Below are positions 26,228 through 37,505 of a DNA stretch of 60,564 bases, piece by piece. The position numbers were made by a program, and so were the translations under genes. The DNA comes from Rhodospirillales bacterium (GTDB taxonomy: Bacteria > Pseudomonadota > Alphaproteobacteria > Rhodospirillales > WMHbin7): NCBI GenBank assembly GCA_016215555.1, contig JACRJC010000012.1, positions 1 through 60,564 of the forward strand, in the 5' to 3' direction. The stretch's first letter is position 1, and every line of letters begins with the position of its first letter. Below the pieces are notes generated by a model. The model did not search any database and was not told the origin of the DNA. It saw nothing but the letters and a program-made list of their open reading frames with translations.

Positions 26228-28396
26228 ATGCGCCGGATATTTTTCGCCCTTCTGCTATGCCTGACGCCGAGCCTGGCCCTGGCCGAGGTCCGCCTGGACC
26301 TGACCGCGCAGGAACAGGCCTGGATCCGAGAACGCATCGGTCCCTTGCGCGTTCACAACGAGCTTGACTGGCCGCCCTATAATTTCAACGAAAATGGGCA
26401 GGCCAAGGGCTATTCCATCGACTATATGAACCTGTTGGCCGGGAAGCTGGGCCTGAAGGTGGAATATGTCAGCGGACCGAACTGGAACCAGTTCCTGGAC
26501 ATGATGAAAGGCCGGTCGCTGGACGTCATGCTGAATATCGCCAACACCAGAGACCGGCGCGAATATCTGGCCTTCACCGAGCCCTATTACATCACCAGCG
26601 TCGGCCTTTACGTGCACAAGGACGAAAACCGCATCGCCGATCTTTCGGATATGGCCGGCAAGCGGCTGGCCTTTCCCACCGGCTTCTTCTTCGAGGAATT
26701 CATCCGCAAATATTATCCCGAAATCAAGCTGGTCACCTTCGATTCCGCCCCCGCCACCTTCCGCGGCGTCGCCGACGGCAAGGCGGTGGCGGCGATGGAC
26801 ACGCTCGGCGTGGCGCGGCGCGTCCTCCAAGAGGAGAAGCTGAGCACGCTCAAATTCGCCGGCAAGGTCTCGGACCCGCGTTTCATCACCACCTTTTCCA
26901 TCGCCACCCGCAGCGACAACATGATGCTGCGCAACATCCTGCAGAAGGGCATGGACGCCATTCTTCCCGCCGAGGAACTGGAGCTGGGACGCAAATGGAA
27001 TTTGAAGGACGGCGCCGGCGAGGATCCGGCGGCCCTCCCCGCCGACGACGTCGCCTATCTGCAGCGGGCCGGCCGGCTGCGTTATTGCATCAACCCCAAC
27101 CTCCTGCCGCTGGAAGCCCTGACGCTGGACGGCGCACATACCGGCGTTTCCTCGGAATTCATGAAGATGCTGTCCGAGAAGTTGGGACTGCCGATGCAGA
27201 TGGTCCCCGCCCGCAGTTGGGAAGAAAGCAAGATTCTGGTCAAGCGCCGGCAATGCGATCTGCTGCCGATGGCCGTCAAATCGCAAGAAACCGAGGGCGG
27301 GATCCGGCTGACGGCGCCTTGGTTGTCGCCGGAACTGGTGATCGCCACCGGACACGACCAGATCTATGTCCCCGACATCAAGCAGATCGGCGAGCGGAAA
27401 ATCGGCGTCACCCGCAATTCGCAGGCGCTTGGCATTCTGAAGGCCGCCTATCCGCAGTTGGACATCGTCGAAACCGACGATGTCGCCGCCGGATTGAAGG
27501 CGGTGGAAAAGGGACGCCTGTTCGGCTTCGTCGATATCCTTCCCGTCATCGGCAGAACCCTTGAGGCCGACGCCATCAAGGGCGTGAAGATTTCGGGCAG
27601 CATCGGCCTTAAGGCCGACTTCGCCCTGGGCGTGCGCGACGACGACCCCCGCCTGGCCGCCATCCTGGAACGGACGGCGGCGGCCCTCGACAAGGGCGCC
27701 ATCGAAAGCGTCTATAAGCGCTGGCTGGCCGTGGCCTATGTCGAGCGCGTCGATTACGGCTATCTGTGGCAGGTGCTGGCAGGCGTCTTCGCCGCCGGAC
27801 TGTTCGTGCTTTATCAATACAACAAAAGCCTGCGCGTGACGGCGACGCTGCGCGCCGCCCATGCCAATGTCGAAGCCGCCAATTTGCGACTGGACGAACA
27901 AAACCAAATTCTGGACCGGCTGGCACGCACAGATTCCCTGACCGGACTGTTGAACCGCCACGCCATCGACGAGCATCTGAACGAGGAATGGCGGCGCTTT
28001 CAGCGCTACGGCGCGCCTTTCTCGGTCATTCTGCTCGACATCGACCATTTCAAGGCCATCAACGACAGCCTGGGCCATCAGGCCGGCGACCAAGCCCTGA
28101 AACAACTGGCCGCCACCTTGAAACAGCATACCCGCGAAAGCGATCTCATCGGCCGCTGGGGCGGCGAGGAATTCCTCATCCTCTGCCCCTCGACACCGCT
28201 GGAGGGGGCCACGCGCCTAGCCGAACTTCTGCGCATCGAACTGCCCAAGTCCGCCAACTATGAAAACCACAGGCTGACCGCCAGTTTCGGGGTGGCCATG
28301 GCCGGAGCGGACGAAACCGCCGACCAATTGGTGCGCCGGGCCGACGATATGCTCTACCAAGCCAAGAAAGGCGGTCGCGACCAGGTGGCGGCGTAG
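26228..28396 (+). CDS. Membrane sensor with two periplasmic-binding domains and a GGDEF cyclase
   Basis: The 722-residue protein has a signal peptide (IFFALLLCLTPSLALA) and two consecutive amino-acid-binding-type periplasmic domains (about 25-265 and 280-510; LDWPPYNFNENGQAKGYSID starts the first ligand site). A transmembrane helix follows near 520-545 (WQVLAGVFAAGLFVLYQY), then a cytoplasmic GGDEF domain (DSLTGLLNRHAID, active site GRWGGEEFLIL, inhibitory site RESD). It should synthesise cyclic di-GMP in response to a periplasmic ligand, by analogy to BvgS-type tandem Venus-flytrap sensors. ATG 26228 is preferred over an earlier TTG because it begins the signal peptide. It stands alone between ahcY and dacC. 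Confidence 0.9.
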   Translation: MRRIFFALLLCLTPSLALAEVRLDLTAQEQAWIRERIGPLRVHNELDWPPYNFNENGQAKGYSIDYMNLLAGKLGLKVEYVSGPNWNQFLDMMKGRSLDVMLNIANTRDRREYLAFTEPYYITSVGLYVHKDENRIADLSDMAGKRLAFPTGFFFEEFIRKYYPEIKLVTFDSAPATFRGVADGKAVAAMDTLGVARRVLQEEKLSTLKFAGKVSDPRFITTFSIATRSDNMMLRNILQKGMDAILPAEELELGRKWNLKDGAGEDPAALPADDVAYLQRAGRLRYCINPNLLPLEALTLDGAHTGVSSEFMKMLSEKLGLPMQMVPARSWEESKILVKRRQCDLLPMAVKSQETEGGIRLTAPWLSPELVIATGHDQIYVPDIKQIGERKIGVTRNSQALGILKAAYPQLDIVETDDVAAGLKAVEKGRLFGFVDILPVIGRTLEADAIKGVKISGSIGLKADFALGVRDDDPRLAAILERTAAALDKGAIESVYKRWLAVAYVERVDYGYLWQVLAGVFAAGLFVLYQYNKSLRVTATLRAAHANVEAANLRLDEQNQILDRLARTDSLTGLLNRHAIDEHLNEEWRRFQRYGAPFSVILLDIDHFKAINDSLGHQAGDQALKQLAATLKQHTRESDLIGRWGGEEFLILCPSTPLEGATRLAELLRIELPKSANYENHRLTASFGVAMAGADETADQLVRRADDMLYQAKKGGRDQVAA

Positions 28397-28725
28397 GGAC
28401 GTTTCGACCCTCGTCTGCGGTTTCGCCATATGCCACTTGCCGTTGAAGCCGTCGCCGGTGGTGTCGCCGCTCATGGCCGGCATGTCGGCGGCCAGGGACG
28501 GGATCGCGGAAAACAGGAAAACGGGCAGCCCTGCGGCGCTTTGGTTTCGGGAATCCCTGTACGACAGCGACGACGGCACATGATTCAAGTTGAAATTCAG
28601 GCCGTTAATCTTGAATCAAGAAATTCATATTAAGCTGGACGCCTGAGTCTGGATTTATTATGGTGATTCTTGCGAATCGCTGTGTCCGGACACAACTGTT
28701 TGCCGACGAATCAGGGATTTCAAGC
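28397..28725. other. Intergenic region with inverted repeat; no confident gene
   Basis: This 329-base gap separates the GGDEF sensor and the carboxypeptidase. The left half (28397-28588) contains a minus-strand frame that begins with a plausible signal peptide (GLPVFLFSAIPSLAADM) but then runs into the sensor gene, so it looks like a gene remnant at best. The right half is AT-rich and contains a 9-bp perfect inverted repeat (28581-28589 with 28610-28618), probably regulatory for dacC. Confidence 0.5.
28581..28618. promoter_or_regulatory. Inverted repeat upstream of the carboxypeptidase gene
   Basis: TGATTCAAG (28581-28589) and CTTGAATCA (28610-28618) are perfect inverted repeats with a 20-base centre. 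That centre itself contains another related palindrome (TTGAAATTCA). The cluster of ATTCAA/TTGAAT half-sites about 110-145 bases before the dacC ATG suggests an operator. The binding protein is unknown. Confidence 0.5.
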
Positions 28726-30108
28726 ATGGCTTATTGGGGAAGACTGTTGAATCGATTCAATGTTTTCCTGCCCCTGCTCGCCCTGGCGGGACTTGTGCTT
28801 TCCACCACGTCCCCAGCCGCGCGCGAGGTGCGTTATGCCTCGCTGGTCATCGACGCCAACAGCGGCGAAGTCCTGCATTCGGTCAATCCCAACCAGCGCA
28901 ATTTCCCTGCCTCGCTGACCAAGCTGATGACGCTGTATCTCGTTTTCGACGAGTTGAAGCACAAGCGGCTGAAACTTTCCGACCGCATCGCCTTCTCCGA
29001 CAATGCCGAGGCCCAGGCGCCTTCCAAGCTGGGCCTGCGCGCCGGTCAAAGCCTGACCGCCGAGCAAGCCATCCTGGCCATCGTCACCCGCTCGGCCAAT
29101 GACGTCACGGTGGCCATGGCCGAGCATATCGGCGGCTCGGAAGAGGATTTCGCCCGCCTGATGACGGCCAAGGCCCGCGCCCTGGGCATGAGCCGCTCGA
29201 CCTTCGTCAACGCCTCGGGCCTGCCCGATCCCGATCAGTTGTCGACCGCCCACGACATGGCCTTGCTGGCTCAGGCCCTGATTCGCCAATTCCCCGAATA
29301 TTACGGCTACTTCCAGACCAGGAAGTTTCGCTTCAACGGCCAGACCATCTTCAGCCACAATCGCCTTTTGCAGTTCTACAAGGGAGCCGAGGGCATGAAG
29401 ACCGGCTATATCCGCGCCTCGGGTTTCAATCTGGTGGCGGCGGCCAAGCGCGGCAACCGGCGTCTGATCGGCGTGGTGTTCGGCGGCCAGACGGCCAGCC
29501 AGCGCGACCGCCAGATGGCGCAACTTCTGGACAAGGGTTTTTCGTCCGCGATGGGGCAACGCCGGATCGAGCAGATGGGCGACGACGACGCCCTGGATGC
29601 CGACCAGGAAGCGCAGCCCACGGCGCCAGCCGATCTCGCCGAGGCCGAGCCCGAACCCGCGCCGGCCACGCCCGGCCGCCATGTCATCTCGATGCCGGCG
29701 GCCGTGCCCAACGACAATGTCCGCGTCGCCTCGGCCAGTTCGCAGGCCATGCTGCCGGCCTATCTTCCGCCTAAAAGCGGCTCGAAATACGCCAAGGCCA
29801 GCACCAAGATCGAAGAGTCCAGCCATCAACCCGGCTGGGGCATTCAGGTCGGCGCTTTCTCGCGGTACACCGTGGCCTATTCAGCGGCTACGGAAGCTCA
29901 GCGCAAGCTGGCCAAAAGCGTCGCCGCCGGGCGTCCCGTCGTCACCAGCCACAGGGCACGCGGCCAGACCATCTACCGCGCCCGCCTGATCGGCATCAGC
30001 GAGCAGCAGGCCCGCTCGGCCTGCCAGAAACTGGACGCCAACACCAGGGCCAACTGCCATGTCGTGGCCCCGGAAGGCCAGGCTAGCGCCAGCCAGGCAT
30101 CCGGCTAA
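28726..30108 (+). CDS. dacC: D-alanyl-D-alanine carboxypeptidase with SPOR domain
   Basis: The 460-residue PBP5-type enzyme trims the terminal D-Ala from peptidoglycan pentapeptides in the periplasm. The N-terminal hydrophobic segment (VFLPLLALAGLVLSTTSPAA) is a signal peptide or anchor. Catalytic motifs are Ser63-LT-Lys66, Ser123-A-Asn125 and Lys225-T-Gly227. A proline/alanine linker (300-380) leads to a C-terminal SPOR domain (about 382-455, GWGIQVGAFSRYTVAYSAA) that should bind denuded glycan at the septum. This differs from the amphipathic helix of classical PBP5. ATG 28726 follows an AGGGA site; an upstream start at 28660 is less likely. The tail overlaps the convergent cyclotransferase gene by 26 bases. 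Confidence 0.93.
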   Translation: MAYWGRLLNRFNVFLPLLALAGLVLSTTSPAAREVRYASLVIDANSGEVLHSVNPNQRNFPASLTKLMTLYLVFDELKHKRLKLSDRIAFSDNAEAQAPSKLGLRAGQSLTAEQAILAIVTRSANDVTVAMAEHIGGSEEDFARLMTAKARALGMSRSTFVNASGLPDPDQLSTAHDMALLAQALIRQFPEYYGYFQTRKFRFNGQTIFSHNRLLQFYKGAEGMKTGYIRASGFNLVAAAKRGNRRLIGVVFGGQTASQRDRQMAQLLDKGFSSAMGQRRIEQMGDDDALDADQEAQPTAPADLAEAEPEPAPATPGRHVISMPAAVPNDNVRVASASSQAMLPAYLPPKSGSKYAKASTKIEESSHQPGWGIQVGAFSRYTVAYSAATEAQRKLAKSVAAGRPVVTSHRARGQTIYRARLIGISEQQARSACQKLDANTRANCHVVAPEGQASASQASG

Positions 30109-30487
30109 GCAAGCCTCGTTTCCAGCTTTCCTGCCATTCCTTCAAATCCCAGCTTCGAGACGGGTCGCCGGCCACGCCCGACCGCGTCATGAACAAGCGC
30201 GCCCTGACCGGCAGGGCGTCGGCCTTGACAAAGGCGGCGCTGGCCAGCCTGTATTCCGGCCCCTCGTAGCCGATCAGCCGCCGTAGCGCCGCCGGACCGA
30301 CATCATGCGCCAGAACGCCTTCCGCCCATCCTGGCCGGTCTGGGATCAGCATCGGATAGCTTTTCCCGGCCACCGGAACGCAGCGAAAGCCAGGAAGCCA
30401 GGCCGTTTCGACGGGGATGTCCCTGCCGGTGACGGCGCGCCTTACTTCAGCATCGCGCAAGGTGCCGTAGAAGAACAGAACGGCCAT
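30083..30487 (-). CDS. Gamma-glutamylcyclotransferase-like (AIG2-fold) protein
   Basis: The 134-residue protein begins with the substrate-binding loop FFYGTLRD, characteristic of the GGCT/AIG2 fold, followed by GFRCVPVAGKSYPMLIP and YEGPEYR, the usual position of the catalytic acid. Members cleave gamma-glutamyl or related amine-linked amino acids; the substrate here is unknown. Its ATG overlaps the stop of the cysteine-hydrolase gene by one base (TGATG), so translation is coupled. The 3' end overlaps dacC. Confidence 0.85.
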   Translation of the reverse strand: MAVLFFYGTLRDAEVRRAVTGRDIPVETAWLPGFRCVPVAGKSYPMLIPDRPGWAEGVLAHDVGPAALRRLIGYEGPEYRLASAAFVKADALPVRARLFMTRSGVAGDPSRSWDLKEWQESWKRGLLSRMPGWR

Positions 30488-31203
30488 CAGGTGATCTGAT
30501 GGGCCAACACGGCACCCCGCGACGCCATCAGATAAAGACCGACATGATGGGTCTCGGCCTGCGGATGGCAGGCGGTGGGGGGCAGGCCCAAGGTCTTGGC
30601 TGCGGGCAGCGACAGATCGTAGGTGGCACAGCCCTGGGCATAAACGACGACATCCTTCAAACTGGGCATCATGCCGTGATTGCGGGCCGACAAAAGTGTC
30701 AGCACGAAATCCATGACGCAGATGTCGGTGCAGATGCCCACCACCACCACCGCCTCAAGCCTGGCCTGGTTGACCCAGTCGGCCATGCGGTTGCGCCCGG
30801 TTTCCAGATCGATCGCGCCCACGAAACCGTTGATGCAGTCCTTGCGGATCAGGGTGGCGCCCGGCTCCTTCTCAAGCCAGGTCAAGGCCGGCACCAGATT
30901 TTCCTCGCCCGTTCCCTGCTCGCAATGCGGCGGATAGGGTGGCTCGGCTCTGCCTGGAACGTGCGTGTCCAGAAACGCCGCCACCGGCTGGCCGCGGGCC
31001 AGGAACAGGCGGGCCAGACGCTCGGTCTCGCCCACCATGCGGATGACCTGGTCATTGGGCTCCGGCGGCGCCAAATAGCCGGCACCCACGGTGGCGAAGC
31101 CGTTGACGACATCGACGACGACCAGCCCCGCCGCTGGTTTGGCGGCGTCGAAGGGGCCGGTGACGATGGGAAGAGCTTGCTCAAGCGCCGCAAGAAGGGT
31201 CAT
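30487..31203 (-). CDS. Isochorismatase-family cysteine hydrolase (nicotinamidase-like)
   Basis: The 238-residue protein has the family triad: Asp31 (VVVDVVNGF), Lys121 (LIRKDCINGF) and Cys162 (GICTDICVMD). Asp79, His81 (FLDTHVPG) and His93 (PPHCEQGT) resemble the metal site of nicotinamidases, so hydrolysis of nicotinamide or a related amide is likely but unproven. It is the first gene of a two-gene minus-strand operon with the cyclotransferase-like gene. A 240-base divergent promoter region separates it from the histidine kinase. Confidence 0.9.
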   Translation of the reverse strand: MTLLAALEQALPIVTGPFDAAKPAAGLVVVDVVNGFATVGAGYLAPPEPNDQVIRMVGETERLARLFLARGQPVAAFLDTHVPGRAEPPYPPHCEQGTGEENLVPALTWLEKEPGATLIRKDCINGFVGAIDLETGRNRMADWVNQARLEAVVVVGICTDICVMDFVLTLLSARNHGMMPSLKDVVVYAQGCATYDLSLPAAKTLGLPPTACHPQAETHHVGLYLMASRGAVLAHQIT

Positions 31204-31445
31204 GAGACGGTTCCTTCACGAATTCCTGCACCCCAAGCAAAGAATAGGAGATTGCCCGACAGGCTTCAACAGTCTGAAATATGCGGCAGCCCCAGATATT
31301 TGCCACAGAGGCCAGGCATCCGCCACAAATGGTTGTATCGATTTTGCGGCGTTTCCCCCACTTCTCCAAGATCAAGTTCGCCTCGACGAAAGCCGGTCAT
31401 GCTGTCATCCTGTCAGCCAGGAAAGAAAAAGAAAGACCGCTAAGC

Positions 31446-32981
31446 ATGTCCAATGACGGTCAGATGGCAGTGACTTCCGGCGTGCGTATGGCCGAAGCCA
31501 GACGGCGTATTCATCGCGGCATCGGCTGGCGGCTGCTGATTTCCATCCTGCTTGTCAGTTCCCTGGTGACGCTGGTGCTGACCGCCGGTCAGCTTTATTT
31601 CGAGTTCCGACGCGACGTCGGCGAAATTGAACAGCGGTTGAACGAACTGCAAAGCAGCTATGCCGAAAGCCTTGCCGGCAGTCTGTGGCAGTTCGACACC
31701 GAGCAGATCAAGTTGCAACTGGGCGGCATTCAACGTCTGCCCGGCATCCAGGCCGTCGAATTGCGCGAAACCAACGGCGCCAGCCGCCAACCTCTGGTCA
31801 TCCGTTCGGGCGATCCTTCCGCCAATCCACCCATCGCGCACGAATTTCCCCTAGTCTTCGCCGACCGCGGCAGCTTGCGCACCATCGGCGTCTTGCGCGT
31901 CGAGGCCACATTCGATCATGTCTATGCGCGCCTGATGGACAGCACCCTGGTCATCTTGCTCAATCAGGGCATCAAGACCTTTATCGTCTCGCTGTTCATT
32001 CTTCTGATCGTCCACCGCCTGGTGACGCGCCATCTGATCGACCTTGCCGATGTCATGGAAGCCTACGATCCTTCCCGTCCCGGCCAGCCTTTGTCCCTCG
32101 ACCGCCCGGCCAGCGCCTCTCCGGACGAGTTGGACCGCATGGTCCAAGCCATTCAGTCGATGCGCGATTCGCTGGGCTCTGCGTTGAATAGGGTCCAGGA
32201 CGCCAATATCGAGATGGAAGCCGAAATCGAGCAGCGCCGCGAAACCGAGGCCAGGCTGCAGGAATTGGTCGAGAAGCTGACCGTCAGCAATTCAGAACTG
32301 CAACGCTTCGCCTATGTCGCCTCGCACGATTTGCAAGAGCCGCTGCGCGGAATCGTGCTGTATGCCCAGAGGCTTGAAAAGAACTACCGTCAGCACCTGA
32401 ACCAGGAAGCCATCGTAGATATCGATTTCATCGTCGGCAATGCCAGGCAGATGTACGATCTGGTCAATGACCTGTTGGCCTTCTCGCGCCTTGGCCGGGG
32501 GCTGACTTTCGCCAAGGTCGGCCTTGACGCCTGCTGCAACGCCGCCCTTTCCAGCCTGGACCAGGTCATCAAAATTTCCAATGCCGAGATCGTCGTTTCT
32601 TCCCTGCCGGAGGTGATGGGCAACGCCGTTCAACTGAGCGAGTTGTTCGAAAACCTGATCGACAACGCCATCAAATTCGCCCAGCCGGGAATTGCCCCCA
32701 AAATCGCCGTTGGCTGCGAACGCCAAAACGGGCATTTTGCCGTTTTTGTATCCGACAACGGAATTGGCATCGAACCCTCCAGCCAGGACGTGTTCGACCT
32801 TTTCCGCCGCCACCATACCCAACAGGCCTTCCCGGGAACCGGCGTCGGTCTGGCCATCTGCAAACGCATCGTGCAACTGCATCACGGCCGCATCTGGCAC
32901 GAGTCGAAACCCGGCCAAGGAACCACCTTCTTCTTCACCCTCGGCCAAACGCCCTCGCCTGCGGGCCTGGCGAAAGACTAG
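31446..32981 (+). CDS. Membrane sensor histidine kinase, orphan
   Basis: The 511-residue kinase has TM1 at 28-50, a periplasmic sensor region (51-167), TM2 at 168-190, a HAMP-like stretch, and a coiled coil (about 245-285). Then come the phospho-acceptor His294 (FAYVASHDLQEPLRG) and an ATPase domain with NLIDNAIKF, DNGIGI and GTGVGLAI. The SHDLQEPLR form is that of phytochrome-like kinases. ATG 31446 is used because the frame upstream is intergenic. Three bases after its stop begins the first of two periplasmic binding proteins, so the three genes form one operon. No response regulator is adjacent. Confidence 0.92.
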   Translation: MSNDGQMAVTSGVRMAEARRRIHRGIGWRLLISILLVSSLVTLVLTAGQLYFEFRRDVGEIEQRLNELQSSYAESLAGSLWQFDTEQIKLQLGGIQRLPGIQAVELRETNGASRQPLVIRSGDPSANPPIAHEFPLVFADRGSLRTIGVLRVEATFDHVYARLMDSTLVILLNQGIKTFIVSLFILLIVHRLVTRHLIDLADVMEAYDPSRPGQPLSLDRPASASPDELDRMVQAIQSMRDSLGSALNRVQDANIEMEAEIEQRRETEARLQELVEKLTVSNSELQRFAYVASHDLQEPLRGIVLYAQRLEKNYRQHLNQEAIVDIDFIVGNARQMYDLVNDLLAFSRLGRGLTFAKVGLDACCNAALSSLDQVIKISNAEIVVSSLPEVMGNAVQLSELFENLIDNAIKFAQPGIAPKIAVGCERQNGHFAVFVSDNGIGIEPSSQDVFDLFRRHHTQQAFPGTGVGLAICKRIVQLHHGRIWHESKPGQGTTFFFTLGQTPSPAGLAKD

Positions 32982-32984
32982 GTC

Positions 32985-33710
32985 ATGCGCCACATTCTTC
33001 TGCTCTTGGCAACGTGGTTGTACTGCCTTCCGGCCATGGCCGGCGAAACCGTGATCCTGTCCCAACGCGACGACCCCCTGGCCCATATCGCCGCCAGCAT
33101 CGTTTCCAGCGCTTTTCATCGCATCGCCCTTGACGTTCTGTTTAAACCGCTGCCGCCGGAGCGGGCCTTGCAGGATGCCGACAAGGGCGAGACCGCCGGC
33201 GACATCGCCCGCATCGCCGGAATTGAAAAGCAGTACGCCAATCTCGTCATGGTGCCAGAGCCCCTGCTTAATTTCGACACCTTGGCCTTCACGACGGGAC
33301 TTTCCTTCAAGGTCGATGGCTGGGAAAGCCTGCGCCCCTATCGTCTTTGCGTGCTTCGCGCCATGAAACTGGCCGAGCAAGGCACCGAAGGCATGGACCG
33401 CATTCTGGGCAATGATTCGTCGCAAATCATCTTGATGCTGCGGGCTGGACGCTGCGACGTCGGAATCTTCGCCCACTATATCTGGCCTGAAGTCGATCGC
33501 CTGCAGGCCGGCCCCTTGCGCATGCTCGAGCCGCCGATCAGCAGCCTTCCCCTCTATCTCTATCTGAACAAGTCGCAGGCGGCTTTGGGTCCAAGACTGG
33601 CGGAAGCCCTTCGCCAGATGCGCCGCGACGGCAGCACGGACCGCATCATCATGGATGCGCAAAAGGACATCGCGGCGGCCAGAAGCCGCAATGAAATGCC
33701 GGCGAAATAG
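32985..33710 (+). CDS. Periplasmic substrate-binding-type protein, tandem copy 1
   Basis: The 241-residue exported protein (signal peptide ILLLLATWLYCLPAMA) has a periplasmic-binding fold similar to amino-acid-binding proteins. Recognisable marks are VILSQRDDPLA at the mature start, PPERALQDAD and GWESLRPYRLC. There is no permease or ATPase gene nearby; it follows a sensor kinase by 3 bases. It probably presents a ligand to that kinase instead of a transporter. The next gene is its paralogue. Confidence 0.82.
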   Translation: MRHILLLLATWLYCLPAMAGETVILSQRDDPLAHIAASIVSSAFHRIALDVLFKPLPPERALQDADKGETAGDIARIAGIEKQYANLVMVPEPLLNFDTLAFTTGLSFKVDGWESLRPYRLCVLRAMKLAEQGTEGMDRILGNDSSQIILMLRAGRCDVGIFAHYIWPEVDRLQAGPLRMLEPPISSLPLYLYLNKSQAALGPRLAEALRQMRRDGSTDRIIMDAQKDIAAARSRNEMPAK

Positions 33711-33750
33711 CTACAGAGCTCCCGCCAAGGTCCATTGATGAGGATATGTC

Positions 33751-34476
33751 ATGCCCCGCCTGCCGCTGGCCCTTCTGCTGTGCCTTTTATCCCTTCCCGC
33801 CTTCGGCCAGGATAAAATCCTGCTGTCCCAGCGCGACGATCCGCTGGCCCGCATCGCCGCAAGAATAACCGCCGAGGCTTTCCATCGCATCGGCCACCGG
33901 GCCGAATTTCTGGTCCTTCCCAGCGAACGCGCTCTTCAATCCGCCGACAGCGGCCAGACCAAGGGCGATCTTGTCCGCATGGCAGGCATTGAAAAGCTCT
34001 ATCAGAATTTGGTTCAGGTGCCCGAACCGATGCTGAATTATGATACCGTGGCCTTCACGAAGGGATTGGGTTTCAAGGTGGAAGGATGGGAAAGCCTGCG
34101 CCCCTTCCGCCTATGCATCCTGCGCGGCAACAAACTGGCCGAGATCGGGACCGACGGCATGGAGCGAACCCTTGCCAACGATGTACCCCAATCAATCATG
34201 ATGTTGGGCGCGGGAAGATGCGATGTCGCTGTACTGGGCTATATCGCCTGGCCGGAAGTCGACCGCTTGAAGGAAGGGCCTTTGCGGTCGCTCGATCCTC
34301 CGATCAGCAGCGTTCCCCTGTATCTCTATCTCAACAAGGAAAAGGCCGATCTGGCGCCCAAGCTGGCGCAGGCCCTAAGGCAGATGCAGGCCGACGGCTT
34401 CACCCCTGGAATTTTGGGCGAGATGGAGAGGGATATCCAGGAAACCCGCCAGCGCAACGCCATGCCGACAAGATAG
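33751..34476 (+). CDS. Periplasmic substrate-binding-type protein, tandem copy 2
   Basis: A 241-residue paralogue of the preceding gene, identical in length and by eye more than half identical. Shared blocks include LSQRDDPLA, AGIEK, GFKVEGWESLRPFRLC, AGRCDV and PLYLYLNK. Signal peptide LALLLCLLSLPAFG. It starts 40 bases after copy 1 with a GAGGATATGTC leader. The variable residues lie in the stretch QSIMMLGAGRCDVAV and in the C-terminal lobe, so the two may bind different ligands. It ends next to the convergent manB gene. Confidence 0.82.
   Translation: MPRLPLALLLCLLSLPAFGQDKILLSQRDDPLARIAARITAEAFHRIGHRAEFLVLPSERALQSADSGQTKGDLVRMAGIEKLYQNLVQVPEPMLNYDTVAFTKGLGFKVEGWESLRPFRLCILRGNKLAEIGTDGMERTLANDVPQSIMMLGAGRCDVAVLGYIAWPEVDRLKEGPLRSLDPPISSVPLYLYLNKEKADLAPKLAQALRQMQADGFTPGILGEMERDIQETRQRNAMPTR

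Positions 34477-37505
<3,029 letters not shown>

Noticed and set aside
30499-31443. 314-codon plus-strand frame upstream of the histidine kinase
   Set aside because: Mostly antisense to the cysteine hydrolase gene, which has an intact catalytic triad.
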